A DNA stretch of 64,000 nucleotides from Gossypium raimondii. Taxonomy: Eukaryota > Streptophyta > Magnoliopsida > Malvales > Malvaceae. The DNA lies in contig NC_068570.1 of assembly GCF_025698545.1 (NCBI RefSeq), positions 7,936,001 through 8,000,000 of the forward strand, in the 5' to 3' direction. Made by a program: the position numbers and the translations under genes. The notes below the pieces were generated by a model that had not been told where the DNA came from, made no database searches, and saw only the letters and a list, made by a program, of their open reading frames with translations. The number at the start of each line of letters is the position of its first letter. Position 1 is the first letter of the stretch. Positions 21,570-32,462 of this stretch are shown here, piece by piece.

Positions 21570-23672
21570 ATGGCGTCTCTGACCCCTATTTCCCACTCCC
21601 ACTCCCACTCCCTTCTTAAAAGGGCCAACGTTAGACCCCCTCCTCCTCCCAGTTTCTTTTCCAGTTTCATCCTCAAGGATTTCCCATATTCCAAAACTCT
21701 CTCCCTTAAACTTCCCAGGATGCTTACTAGGAACGTCGTTGTATCAGCCACGACGGCGGAGAAGCCCAGGAAGAGGTACCCTGGGGAAGCTAAAGGGTTT
21801 GTGGAAGAGATGAGGTTCGTGGCTATGAAATTGCATACTAAGGAGCAAGCCAAGGAAGGAGAGAAGGAAGTGAAACAACCTGAAGAGCGGCCCGTTCAGA
21901 GATGGGAGCCCAGCGTTGATGGGTACTTGAAGTTCCTTGTGGATAGCAAGTTGGTTTACGATACGCTCGAAGGAATTATTGATAAGGCTCCTTTCCCTAG
22001 CTGTGGGTACCCTTTTTCTATTTTTATTGAATCTGAATTCTGGCTCCTACATATGTTTGTTTTTGGTTTTTTTATTTCATTAGATCATAGTTGTGCATGT
22101 TGGACTGTTTTTATACTTATTGTACTTAGTTTTGTTTAGGTGAAGAGTTGATTATATGATTTGATATGGGCTGAATGACATGATCTTTTTATATGAAGAT
22201 GGATACAATGTAATGGGATTTTACTAATGCTATATTGTTGCAGTATTGTGATTGATTTTAGAATCGGGTCATGTATGAAAAGAGGAGTTTAATGAGGGAA
22301 AATAAGACAAAGAAGGTAGCTTGAAGTTTTTCACGCGATGCTCCTTAGATGTTGTTCACAACACCAGGGACTTGAAGTAATTAGACTCAATTCCATGAAA
22401 AATCTATAAGAATTCATTAAATGTGTTTTTTCTTTTTAAATGGAATCAGTTATCTCCTCCTCCATATGGGGATGACAAAATAAGAAAGCAGATTGTATGC
22501 TATTGCTATGTCAGGGTAACTGTAGTGCTTTTGAGTGCCAAGAGTTCTTTCTTTTTTCGTTTTCCTGCTTCTGTTGTCCGGTCTAATGAGGTCTGATGAC
22601 GGTAGATTCGATAGCCTTTCACAGAAACACCAAAGCTCTTCACCATTAACTTAGATGATGGAACTGTAGCTTTAATTCTTGAAATGAATGTCTTTAAACG
22701 CATGATTGGTTCCAACTTTGTGTTAAATCCAAACTTTCAGATGGTCTGTAATGCACCACCCTGGTTCATAGTTTGGTCATGTCATGTATGGTTTTGTATG
22801 TGTTTCTTGTGTGTGGTATTTTATGGCTTTATGATAATGCTAGAAAAATAAAGTGATAAGCCTGATGTGGTCTGCTTCAGATGCTGAATTCAGAGACACT
22901 GGACTGGAAAGGTCTGAAAAATTGGCAAAGGATTTACAGTGGTTCAAAGAGCAAGGCTGCACTATTCCAGAACCATCTTCTCCTGGTGTTACGTATGCTG
23001 AGTATCTGAAAGAATTATCTGAGAAGGATCCACAAGCATTCATATGCCATTTCTACAACATTTATTTTGCCCACTCAGCTGGCGGCCGGATGATTGGGAA
23101 GAAGGTAAGCAAGATATCAGCTTTAAGTGTGTACTGGAAAGTAAATTACTCGATCCTGATCTACGCTGCGTAGAAGTAAGCATGTGCTGTTTTGCTCCAT
23201 CTTTCTTCGCTTCCCCATTTCTTTCATTTTAACATTTGTGTCAGCTCAGCAGTTTCTTCTTATAACATGTTAAATGCATGCACTTCCCTCGATTTATATG
23301 AAATGTCCTCAAGCACTCAAGCTCCTTTACCCCCACTGGGTGTAACAGGTAGCTGAGAAGATACTTGACAAGAAGGAGTTAGAGTTTTACAAATGGGATG
23401 GTGACCTTTCGCAACTGTTACAAAATGTGAGGGACAAGCTGAATAAAGTCGCTGAGGTAATTTTCATTGTATCTTGTAAACTCCCATTCCCATTCTGTTT
23501 TCTCGACTACGTCCTTGATGCATAAGTTAATAGCAGTGAAATATGTTTTACTAACACCTATGTTATTTTTTCATTAAAGAGCTGGACTAGAGAAGAGAAG
23601 AACCATTGCTTGGAAGAAACTGAGAAATCATTCAAATATTCTGGGGATATCCTTCGACTGATATTGTCATAG
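21570..23672 (+). CDS. HO1: Heme oxygenase 1, chloroplastic (4 exons, 285 aa)
   Basis: Exons 21570-22002, 22881-23104, 23349-23456 and 23580-23672, all with GT-AG introns; phases sum to 858 nt ending in TAG. The enzyme splits heme to biliverdin IXalpha, iron and CO in plastids, with ferredoxin as electron donor, feeding phytochrome chromophore synthesis (HY1 in Arabidopsis). Residues 1-60 are a Ser/Pro-rich basic transit peptide. The proximal heme ligand is His89 in [14 protein letters not shown]. The distal-helix glycines are in [10 protein letters not shown] (212-217). The C-terminus ends in the family hallmark [13 protein letters not shown]. Length and exon number agree with plant HO1 (about 282 aa). 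The first donor was placed at GTGGGT (22003) because it restores PSYAEF across the junction. The whole frame is intact. Confidence 0.95.
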
Positions 23673-24579
23673 TATGCCAATGCTGCTTTCTTCTTCTGCT
23701 TTTTCTGTTTTCGAATCTTCACTTCTTGTGTTTTCATATGGGATTCCCACTCATAATCAACAATGTGGACTGAACTTGTAAACATATTTCTGGAATTTTT
23801 TTTTCCTTTTTTAATACCACTAAGCTACTTGTAAAGTTTCATTTGTATTATTATGATGAATATTGATTTGGGTACAATATTGATAAACTTCAAATATTAA
23901 TAGTATTATCTCATTATTTTTTTCTTTCACTTTATTTATGCAACCCCACAATGCAAACAATCATGATAATCGTTCAGTAGGAGTATGTTTGGTCATAGGG
24001 TTCTTCATTTTGGATTTTTCAATTAATTCATTGTAATTTAGTTGGTTGAAATATGTTTTTAAATTTGGAATTTAGCTCTTATATTTTTACTTTTAGAAAT
24101 TTAATTTTTTAAATTTTAAAATTCAAGTTCAATTGTCAACATTATTTTTTTCTTATTCAATTTGTTGGTGTGAGATTGTGAAATTAAAAATTACTTGCTT
24201 GATAGCCATGTAACTAAAAAATTATTTTTAATGAATTTGAATTTAACAAAATAATTTCAGCAGTGTTAAAGGTTGAACTGAATTTTGAAATCGAAAAAGT
24301 AGAAAAACTAAAGTTTTACAAATAAAAGTATAATGACTAGATTTCAAATTTATGAGTATATGGCTTTATGGCATATTTTACTTAATTTAGTTTGGTTTAG
24401 TTCTCGGTTTTTAATCTTAATTTTGGGTTTTAAGTTTTTGGACTTATTTTGATAAAATGAATTTGTTTTATGACTTTAAAATATTATTTGGTAAAATTTT
24501 GAAGTCTTTCATAGATTTTTTAGAAAATTTATTTTTCAAGTAAATAAAAATAATCAACAATTCTTATTTAGTATTTTTA
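23673..24579. other. HO1 3' flank and AT-rich intergenic DNA
   Basis: The first few hundred bases should contain the HO1 3' UTR; no single poly(A) signal can be chosen. The rest is AT-rich with no gene seen. Confidence 0.5.
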
Positions 24580-25233
24580 GGGATAATATAAATTTTTGCC
24601 CTTGAACTTGGCAACTAAGTCCACTTTGGTACATGTACTTTTTTGGTTCACTTTGATACTTGAACTTAACAACTAGATCCATTTTGGTCCCTAAACTTAG
24701 AAATCGTCAAGATTTGATGTTGTGACTAGTGTTCTTGGAACATGGCTAGATTGGTCGGTCGAATTGATTGAATCGAGAATCGACCAATATACTGGTCCAA
24801 TTAAAGGGGCTGAATCGATTGAATAGGAAATTGCTCCAAACCGATAAAAATCAAAATTTTGGACAAAAATTAGCAGTTGAACATGTTGAACTGGTTTAAT
24901 AAATTTTTATTTTTTTAATTTTAATTATTTATTTAATTATTATCGGTCTTGTAATTGAACCGATTAAATCGAGAACCAATGGACTAACCGGTTCAATCAT
25001 CGATCCATCTATTAGAACACTATGTGTGACACTCTAAGATTGTACCATGTCATCACTTGAAAAAAAGTTTTTTTTTTTATTTTCAAGTGATCATGTGGCA
25101 CAATCTCAGAGTTTCACATTTTCAAACTTTTATATTTTTCAAGTTCAGAGACCAAAATGAATCTAGTTGCCAAGTTTTAAGTACCAAAGTGGACTTAATT
25201 GTCGAGTTCAGTGGCCAAAAACTATATCATCCC
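24580..25233. mobile_element. MITE with long inverted ends, TA target duplication
   Basis: Ends GGGATAATAT and (reverse complement) GGGATGATAT are flanked by TA on both sides. The inverted arms extend about 110 bp and share CAACTAAGTCCACTTTGG. TA duplications suggest a Tc1/mariner-type origin. A second inverted-repeat unit is nested inside (24728-25021). Confidence 0.6.
24728..25021. mobile_element. Nested inverted-repeat element inside the MITE
   Basis: Ends AGTGTTCT on both sides (right end inverted). Arms share an imperfect GGTTCTCGATTTAATCGG-like sequence. The outer MITE's hairpin is interrupted here. Confidence 0.45.
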
Positions 25234-25235
25234 TA

Positions 25236-25750
25236 TTTTTTTAAAATTACATTAATCATGTTATAATACAAATATAGAAAGTGGTTTGTGATGACGGTTC
25301 ACAACGTTAGAGGTGTGAGAGTCTTTATTCTTAGAGATATAAGGAGAAGATGAAAGAGGATTTTTGTTAAGTAAAGTTAAGCGTGTTGTCTTCCCTCCCC
25401 TACTCCCCTATTATTGGGAAGGTATTTATAAGAAAATGAAGGTTGGCTGTGAGGCTTATCTGTTAAGCCTAAGTTTTGTGGTAAAGTGACGAGTATCAAC
25501 CTAAGGTGCATTCAGACTTGACTTGAAAAGACTAAATGAGAGGATTGCTAGATGTGAAGGATGTCTTTGGGGGTAGTCCCAATATATTTCTTTTAGATCA
25601 TGTAAGTCTCGAAGATGTGACATTTGGGCGAGGATGTGATGTCCGAGTTCAGAGGAAAGGGTGAAGTTTGGCAAGCTTAGGCTCCAAGAGTAAAGAAAGT
25701 TTCCAAGGGCAAGGTTTGCCAAGTTCAGGTTCCATAGGCGAAGCTCAATG
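25236..25750. other. Intergenic DNA left of element D
   Basis: No gene seen. ATCTT at 25751-25755 is the target-site duplication of element D. Confidence 0.5.
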
Positions 25751-25755
25751 ATCTT

Positions 25756-25873
25756 TGATGCGATCCGGCTCAGGTTAATCGAGTCGTTTCACAAAGCTTG
25801 CCCGATCGTTGATGAGGAGAAGTTCTAGCAAACTTTGTGAAATGACACGATTAACCCGAGCTGGATCGTATCA
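25756..25873. repeat. Foldback 5' terminus of element D
   Basis: Begins TGATGCGATCCGGCTC and ends GAGCTGGATCGTATCA, so the 118 bp can fold into a 46-bp stem. The first 75 bp match the reverse complement of 30250-30324 with about 8 changes, all transitions. The switch from inverted to direct copy occurs at the shared triplet GCA. Confidence 0.75.
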
Positions 25874-25875
25874 TT

Positions 25876-25887
25876 TGGTATCAGAGC
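25876..25887 (+). other. Primer binding site of element D (initiator tRNA-Met)
   Basis: TGGTATCAGAGC, the standard plant retrotransposon site complementary to the tRNA-iMet 3' end, two bases after the LTR terminus. Confidence 0.85.
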
Positions 25888-26473
25888 TACTAAAACGAGG
25901 AGCACCGACGTACGTATCAAGCTCGGAGTAGGTTCGTAACGTGAAAAAAAATCAAAAAAAATTCAAGTTGTAATTTTTTTCTTTCTTTGTATTTCATCTA
26001 TTGTAATTGAAAAAAAGGAAATTATGAAAAAAAAGAGTACGAAGTAAAAAAAAATTTCGAAGTATAAAAAAAAAGAATTGAAAAGTCTTGTGAGTTTTAT
26101 TTTGTTATTATTTTTTTGTTACTTCCGAACATCCATTCATTCTACCATTCCTACCCCCCTAAAACGCCGCACATACTGATTTTTATTTTCCTTGTTTCAG
26201 CCTACCCTATACACCCTAATGTTATCCTTTGCACCCATTTGAAGCCGACCCTCTAAGCCGCAATAAGTCTTCTTGAAACAAAATACGAATTCACGAGAGT
26301 GAGACGAGCGGAAAAAGGCACGAGTGGTGAGTACATTAGAGCGAGCAAAAGCCATTAAACGAGCGTAAACACGAGTGGAGTGCTATCCAATTTTTTTTGC
26401 GAGGTTTTGTGGTGAGGTATTTACTTTTTATTTTATTTTAATCACTTTTTCTTTTTAGCAAAAAAAAATTATT

Positions 26474-27028
26474 ATGTCTCAAGAAGAATTTTCCGAATCA
26501 AAATTCCAATATTTGATGCAAGAGATGCGTAGAATGGTGAAATCAAAATTTGATAAATTGCATGAACGATTGGATCGAGTGGAGGAAAGAGCCCGACGGA
26601 AGCCAAATTCACCGGGTCAAGAAATGGAGACAAGATCATCACGAAAGCATACATCTAATGATTATTCGAGAAGAGATTTATATCATGATTCCTATTCAAC
26701 AAGGAATCCAAGACGATGCAAAGCACGTTTCGAGTATGAAGTTTTTCAAGGCGACGAACAAGAAATCACAAGTCAGTCTTTGTATGCACCAAGGTACTCG
26801 TCCACGAAGGATCAAACACGAAGAGATGACCGAGTTTCTTATGCATCAAGATATATGCCCAATGAGGGTTATTCACAAAGAGATGATCGTGACTTGTATG
26901 AAGATTCTATCACTTCTTTCCAACGAGAAGCTTGTTGTTATGATTCTTATAAGTTATCATCTTCTTGTAATAAAAGAACGAGACAAAAAGAAAAGAAAAG
27001 AAAAGAAAAGAAATACAAGAAATATTGA
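26474..27028 (+). CDS. gag-like ORF of element D (184 aa)
   Basis: Highly charged protein. Residues 10-45 form a probable coiled coil (MQEMRRMVKSKFDKLHERLD). The middle is Arg/Asp/Tyr-rich with repeated RRDLYHDS / QRDDRDLYEDS-type motifs. The C-terminus is a Lys/Glu run. No capsid domain or zinc knuckle was found, so gag identity rests on position after the primer site and on composition. Non-coding purine-rich DNA coding for Lys/Glu in broken frames continues to about 27230. Confidence 0.5.
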   Translation: MSQEEFSESKFQYLMQEMRRMVKSKFDKLHERLDRVEERARRKPNSPGQEMETRSSRKHTSNDYSRRDLYHDSYSTRNPRRCKARFEYEVFQGDEQEITSQSLYAPRYSSTKDQTRRDDRVSYASRYMPNEGYSQRDDRDLYEDSITSFQREACCYDSYKLSSSCNKRTRQKEKKRKEKKYKKY

Positions 27029-27348
27029 TGCAAGAAAATGAGCATATATGGAATGAAATCGAGAGGCGAAAAAAAGAAATGAAAGAAAAAGAACAAGAAA
27101 TCAAAAAAGAGAGTGAGTTGAAGAAAGACATGAGAATGTAAAAGAAACGAGTGTCATGAAAAAAAGAGAGGGTTTGAAAAAGAGTTTGAAAAAGAGACGA
27201 GTGAAAAAGGAGAAAGTAATCGAGCAAAAGTGAGGAATGTCCTAACTAACCCATTTGCAAGTTTGCCGCGTAAATTTTCTTCTTTCCAGGTTTCCAAGGA
27301 ATCAATTGACAAAAACTATAATATTTTCCTGATGAGAAGCAGTTCAAG

Positions 27349-28845
27349 TTGATCGAGAAAGGTAAGATCATAGACGACCCTAGTCCACCAGCACTTAAAG
27401 GTAAGCAAGGTGAGGATTCTATGACGTTTAAGTCTCCACCATCCCACTTCAATGTTTGTGATAATATAGCTGATATGGTTAACTGCCATTATTTGTTTAA
27501 TGTTGACGCGCCTCTTTTAAAAGATGGAAAGATGAGTTTCCCTAATGAAAATTATCGCATTGACAAATGTATTGGTGAAGTAAGTATAAATCAGTACAAA
27601 CAACTTTCAAACTTGAGTGTTAAAAAGTTGCCATGTAAAATTCCTAGTTCGATTGTTTGTGATGGTGGTGAGACGTTTCTGCTTTGTTGTGTAAATTCTG
27701 CATGTTTGTGTAAGTTTGATCGAGTGAAATTTGAGATATATGGCTGTTCGAATGTTAATATGTTCACATTTTCTTTGTTTAATGCATTTGGTAAAAGGTT
27801 TTCGTGTAAGACAATTAATCTATTTGATTGTGTTGTTCCTGAGACATTTTTAAATTCTTGTATGATATATTCATGTCTCTACATATCAGTTCAAAATAGA
27901 ATCAAGAAGTCTGATTGTTTGAATTCATTCTCGCCTACATCCTCTTTATTTGGCATGTGTGATATCTTGGTGAAAGTGAAGTTTTTGTTGCGTTACGGAA
28001 CGACCGATCAAAATCATGTTTTTAAACCCGGAGCATGTATTCCTAAGTTGACGTCAAGCGAAGGTGAGTGTCAGATTTGTATTTTGAATCAATGTGTTGA
28101 CCCCTTCTATTTGCTCCGAGTTTTATCTTTATTCTGTTTGAGAACAAAGCATGCGAATATCATTGGCTTGCAAAGTCAAAATTCGATTTATGATTCTGGA
28201 AATTGCTCCATGTTGTGGTTTAAAAGGTTTGAACATGTTTTACATGAAAATGACTTAAGAATGCATCATTTCCTTTCTATGATGTCGATCTTGAAATTGT
28301 TACATCAAATTGAAATGGCAAGAGAATATTTTGTCTTTGACCCCAGGGCACATCATTCTATATCATTGTCTAAGGGAAACGAACCAAGGAAAGTTGATTT
28401 CCAAAAGCATAGCTATCGAATGTCTTGTAATTTAGGTTTGTTTCCATCGAAGAAAAAGGTAAGACCGATTTATATTTTTGATCCCGGTATTGGTTTATTT
28501 GTTCAAATTGTGAATAAAATCTCAGAAAGTTTCTTTGTGTTTAACCTTCATCGTATCACTCATTTGCTTAATTCTTTTGTAGGTGACGATGTGAGGTGGT
28601 ACCCTCCTAAAGAGGGAGGGCGTGAAAATAACCCGATTTCTTCTCGAACCATTGGTAGTTCTCAGAGTTTTGGAAACGAATCTGTTCGGATCAAGAACAA
28701 ACGAGCTAGTCAATTTGAAAAAATTTTCTCGAGCAAGTGGCCCGATTTGAGGACAAATCGTCTTCAAGAGGGAGGGAATGATGCGAACCTGGTTGCATCA
28801 TGTTTCAACACAACTCGACGTCATCAAGAGTGGCCTAAACTCTAG
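27349..28845 (+). CDS. Intact 498-aa ORF of unknown function in element D
   Basis: An uninterrupted frame occupying the place of pol. Residues 1-30 are Pro/Lys-rich, and residues 40-300 are Cys- and Phe-rich without a domain I recognise (for example ETFLLCCVNSACLCKFD). Residues 330-420 contain basic patches (FQKHSYRMSCN, FPSKKKVRP). The last 60 residues (KIFSSKWPDLRTNRLQEGGN) match the style of the extreme C-terminus of plant gypsy polyproteins (DLRTN..EEGGND). This looks like foreign or highly diverged sequence joined to a pol tail. The stop lies 66 bp inside the 3' LTR. That about 1.5 kb stays open amid decayed elements suggests recent coding constraint or youth. Function unknown. Confidence 0.6.
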   Translation: MIEKGKIIDDPSPPALKGKQGEDSMTFKSPPSHFNVCDNIADMVNCHYLFNVDAPLLKDGKMSFPNENYRIDKCIGEVSINQYKQLSNLSVKKLPCKIPSSIVCDGGETFLLCCVNSACLCKFDRVKFEIYGCSNVNMFTFSLFNAFGKRFSCKTINLFDCVVPETFLNSCMIYSCLYISVQNRIKKSDCLNSFSPTSSLFGMCDILVKVKFLLRYGTTDQNHVFKPGACIPKLTSSEGECQICILNQCVDPFYLLRVLSLFCLRTKHANIIGLQSQNSIYDSGNCSMLWFKRFEHVLHENDLRMHHFLSMMSILKLLHQIEMAREYFVFDPRAHHSISLSKGNEPRKVDFQKHSYRMSCNLGLFPSKKKVRPIYIFDPGIGLFVQIVNKISESFFVFNLHRITHLLNSFVGDDVRWYPPKEGGRENNPISSRTIGSSQSFGNESVRIKNKRASQFEKIFSSKWPDLRTNRLQEGGNDANLVASCFNTTRRHQEWPKL

Positions 28846-30324
28846 GGGCCCAAGTGTAAAATGAAACTCGATCCAGCTCAATCGAGTTCAATTCAGCTCA
28901 ATTTTAGCTCAATGAGCTCGTTTTTAGCTCAATGAGCTCATTTTTAGCTTACTTTAGTTTGTGTTTATTTTGCTGGAATAAATAAATAAATTGCTGCTAG
29001 TTAATTTAGTTAATTAGTTTAAGTTAATAAATTTGTTAAAATCTGGACATATTAATTTTTTATGTTAAATGTGTTTTATTTGTTTTTTTTAATGCATGTT
29101 TTAATTTGTCTAAGTCTATTGCATGTTTTTAATGTGTCTTAGTCAATGCCGAATTTAATGTCTTGTTAAGATCATATTAAATTTGTCATAAGTTAATTAT
29201 TATGTTAAATTAGTGTGTCTAAATTATATTAATGCATGTTCAGCTGAATTTTGTGTGATTTAATGTTGTTCATGTGTTTATGTAGGTGAGCTGAATGTGA
29301 AGATGTGTTTAATGCAAGGTTCATGAATGGATTGGTGCCACGTATGGGAGTGTGCATGCACAATTGAGGTTCAATGGAAGGCATTTAAGGGAGCACAAGT
29401 ACTTGGGACGTTCATGCAAGAGGGGGCTGCTGAATGTTCATGCATTTGTACATTCATGGACCGAATTTATGGAAGAACATACCTTGGGACGTTTCAGGCA
29501 TGTTCCATGTATTTTCAAGATGGCCAATCAAGTTTTCAAGGCACTTTAAAGCTGCATTCAGCCAAGGGAGATGTTGGAACAATAAGGGGCTGTACATCTA
29601 TGGAATTAAGCTCTCTTCAAGATTAAGAATGCATGAATGCATCTAGCGAAGCAACATGATGTTTCGGTCAATCCATGAATCATCTTCAAGCATGAACCGA
29701 ATTTTTAATGCTTCATTCATGCTCATTCAGCCGAATTTAGCTACAGCAAATTAATGATTTCTTTCTAGAATTTTCTAGCATATTCATGGTTGAATTCTTA
29801 GCCATTAAGTTGCCCATTCGGCTAGCCATGCCTGGTTCTATAAATAGTTGATTAATTTCATTGTAAAAGAACAGATTATTGAATGAACTTTGTTCAAAAA
29901 GTGAGTTTTCTCCTCTTTAAATTCGTATGAGTTTCGATCTGACTTATCTAGCGAGCTAGTGGCGTCTATCGTTCTCTTTTTAAACTTATCACCTGTTTTT
30001 GGTGTGGCGTTCAACCCTTCTACAATTTCGCAAATCCACCTTAACCAAATAGAAACCGGGGTGACACTCTTTAGTGTTGAATCGTTTCTGGAGTTAAGTC
30101 CATTTTTCCATTCCCAAAAATTATCCCAAATTAACTATCCTTTGATTCCTTTATTAAACCGAACCTACATCTTTCTAAACCTTCTATCATTACAAAATTC
30201 ACTTTGTAAGCTTCTGCAAAATTTTAAAACAAATTTACACATTTTTGGCTGCTAGAACTTCTTCTCGTCGACGATCAGGCAAACTTTGTGAAATGACTCG
30301 ATTAACCCGAGCCGGATCGTATCA
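28779..30324 (+). repeat. Element D 3' LTR, about 1.55 kb
   Basis: Starts TGATGCGAACC after the purine tract and ends CGGATCGTATCA before the ATCTT duplication. 28870-28950 carries a short AGCTCAATGAGCTC repeat. No full partner LTR exists at the 5' side. Confidence 0.7.
29839..29846 (+). promoter_or_regulatory. TATA box of element D LTR
   Basis: TATAAATA in the context GGTTCTATAAATAGTTG; it predicts a start near 29870. Confidence 0.6.
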
Positions 30325-30329
30325 ATCTT

Positions 30330-31707
30330 GGACTCCAAAGACATAATGATATGAAGGTTATATCGACGAAGAGATATGAGAGTTATGTCTCCATAGGTTA
30401 GGTTAGATGGATTTGTGCCTTTTTGTTAGTGGGCCTCTCATATAGAATATGAGGGTATAGCAATTATCCTCCCACAGCCAAAAGGTAAACTATAAAGTAA
30501 CTTAACTTGAAACATTTGTGTTTCCAATGAAAATGCTCGTTTGAAGTGACTGTTGTTTGGAAGCATCATTATTACTTCTCTAATTGTCATACTTGTTATC
30601 TTGATCTTATTGATCTCATTTAGACGCATGGTAATCTACAATTGGTGTTTGGGCAAGGTGTTATTTCTTTTACTGTCGTTACTTTTGGGCTGATTGATTC
30701 ATTTTCCTCTTATGTCCCTATAAATAAAGAATTGATCTTGAAGTAAACATCTTAATTTTTTTCCTTTTTATTTACTTCTTTTACATTCTTGTGGTTTTTT
30801 TTTTGTGTGTGCTAATTTTCTATGTCCATTCTTTCTCCCCCATATAGAAGACAATTCATTGATTAAGGATGTTACGGTGGAAGGTGAGGAATTATAAAGT
30901 ACAATAATGACGAATGTGATTGTGTTTATGTTGCGACTACAATGCTTTTCAGCTGTCCCATTATAAGTATGAGTTTGCAGGTCCATCAGGTGTCAATCGT
31001 ATAAGTAAGGTGAAGATGGAAGAGGCTTTTTCTTTCTCCTACATCTATTTAAGGTATGTTTTCATTTTCCCTTTTATCCCTAGTTCATAAGGATTCTGGA
31101 GGTTTACAACATCGCCCCAAGGCAACTATCAAGGACATCCTGGTGTTTCATGGTGGTGTATTTTTTGAATTGTATGAAGAGATTAGAGGATCCTTCTATG
31201 TCTAGCTTTAGGAATCTAATTATTTTGGCCTTCAATGACTCTTGGCATAGGGGAATTTTTTCCACGAAATGAGAAGTCCAAGTTTACCAATTTCCTAGAG
31301 ATACTATTTTTTTTTCCTCACAAATATATCATGATAAGGAATAAATTTTGGGCCTTTCCTTTCTCCTTGTGATGAACCATTCTTGCTTTGTTAGGCTTGT
31401 TAGCTAAGGCAAAATGGTATGAAGGTTGTGTCTCCATAGATTAGGTCAAGATGAGTTAAACCTATATTAATGAGCTTTTCATATAGAATACAAGTGAGAA
31501 AATATAGAAAACAATTATAAATTAAATAAAATTCAAATTCAAATTGGTTTGGATAATTGTGAATTTTTAACTTGTATTTAAAAAAAAAATTTAAATATCA
31601 TAGTTTACATCGATTTTCGGTTTCACAATATTTTTCTTGGTCTTGTTGACTAGGCAAGAACTATAATTTTATCAATATTATAGTTAAAAATTAATTAATG
31701 TCCAAGT
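30330..31707. other. Intergenic DNA between element D and the tRNA gene
   Basis: No gene seen. 30350-30460 and 31410-31495 share phrases such as TATGAAGGTT, TCTCCATAG and CATATAGAATA, so a decayed direct repeat or one old insertion with a copy at each end is possible. Confidence 0.45.
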
Positions 31708-31780
31708 GCGCTTGTAGCTCAGTGGATAGAGCGTCTGTTTCCTAAGCAGAAGGTCATAGGTTCGACCCCTATCTGGCGCG
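31708..31780 (+). tRNA. tRNA-Arg (anticodon CCU)
   Basis: 73-nt cloverleaf: acceptor GCGCTTG with CTGGCGC plus discriminator G; D arm with TAGCTCAGTGGATAGAG; anticodon loop TTCCTAA; T arm TAGGTTCGACCCCTA. Internal A and B boxes are intact. A TTTTT terminator follows at about 31798. There is no CCA and no intron, as for plant nuclear tRNA-Arg(CCU). Position 5 (T) gives a wobble pair in the acceptor stem. Its 3' end does not match the primer sites of elements A and B. Confidence 0.95.
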
Positions 31781-32462
31781 GTCTAGTTTGTTTATTGCTT
31801 TTTGGGTAGATATTTTTTTTGGTGCATTCGGCTTTTCCCATTCATCATGGGTCCACGTGTACCATTTTGTGCTGCCAATTTTATGTGGATATAGCCGCTG
31901 GCTGGCTCCATCAGTGTGAAAAAGTAAAACTTGGTCCCTGTTTCTATGGGCGTAGTTGGAGCTGAGTTTGAAGGCTCACAAATCAGAGTATTACATGTGG
32001 ATGCCACCTCACCCATTTCACTACCACAAATTCAGTATCGATTTCAGAGATTATCACTTTGGAATACTTCACCACACATGCATGCATGAGCAACTTCAAT
32101 GAATTTGAACTTTAATATTATGATGATGGTCTTGGGATAGAAAAAGGGATTATCCCCAGACTAAAGACATTTGAATTCCATATCCTTTGAACGGTTGCAT
32201 GTACCAACTAGCTACGCCTAAAGTTTATTTATTTATTTTACTGATTTAGTGACTTTAAACAAAAGAATTGCTATGAGCTTGGCCTGTAAAGAACAAAAAA
32301 AAGGTTCTCCCCTTTTTTTTGGCTAAGTATATAACAAACTTGTGCATGCCAAAAACACAACATGAGTGAAGCAAATGTACTGTTAATCCAAGAAACAGGA
32401 CGAGATTACAAAAGCTTGTTATGGTAAATCTCCTTTGGTGAGACAAAATTGTAGCTTTTATA
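31781..32462. other. Intergenic DNA, tRNA to BSD2 3' end
   Basis: The BSD2 3' UTR should lie at the right edge. A minus-strand open frame of 74 codons at 31792-32016 has protein-like composition but no family I recognise; I do not call it a gene. Confidence 0.4.

Larger units (their letters stand above)
25756..30324 (+). mobile_element. Element D: non-autonomous LTR-type retroelement with foldback 5' end
   Basis: Flanked by perfect ATCTT duplications (25751-25755 and 30325-30329). It contains a tRNA-Met primer site (25876), a gag-like ORF (26474-27028), an intact 498-codon ORF (27349-28845), a purine tract AAGAGGGAGGGAA (28765-28777) and a 3' LTR (28779-30324). There is no full 5' LTR. Instead 25756-25830 is an inverted copy of the last 75 bp of the 3' LTR, followed by a direct copy of its last 46 bp (25828-25873). 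Both outer ends therefore carry the same terminal sequence. No protease, reverse transcriptase or integrase domain is present, so the element depended on enzymes supplied elsewhere. Confidence 0.75.

Noticed and set aside
26550..27041. 163-codon frame overlapping the gag-like ORF of element D
   Set aside because: Shadow frame of the charged, purine-rich gag-like sequence; the 26474 frame has the better start and composition.
29327..29646. Overlapping frames of 99, 65 and 70 codons
   Set aside because: All lie in element D's 3' LTR in three frames; none has protein-like features.
31708..31780. The tRNA-Arg gene as primer source for elements A and B
   Set aside because: Their primer sites match a tRNA-Arg ending CCCCAGTGGAGTCG, not this gene's CTATCTGGCGCG.
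31792..32016. 74-codon minus-strand frame beside the tRNA gene
   Set aside because: Composition is protein-like but no family or splice context supports a gene.
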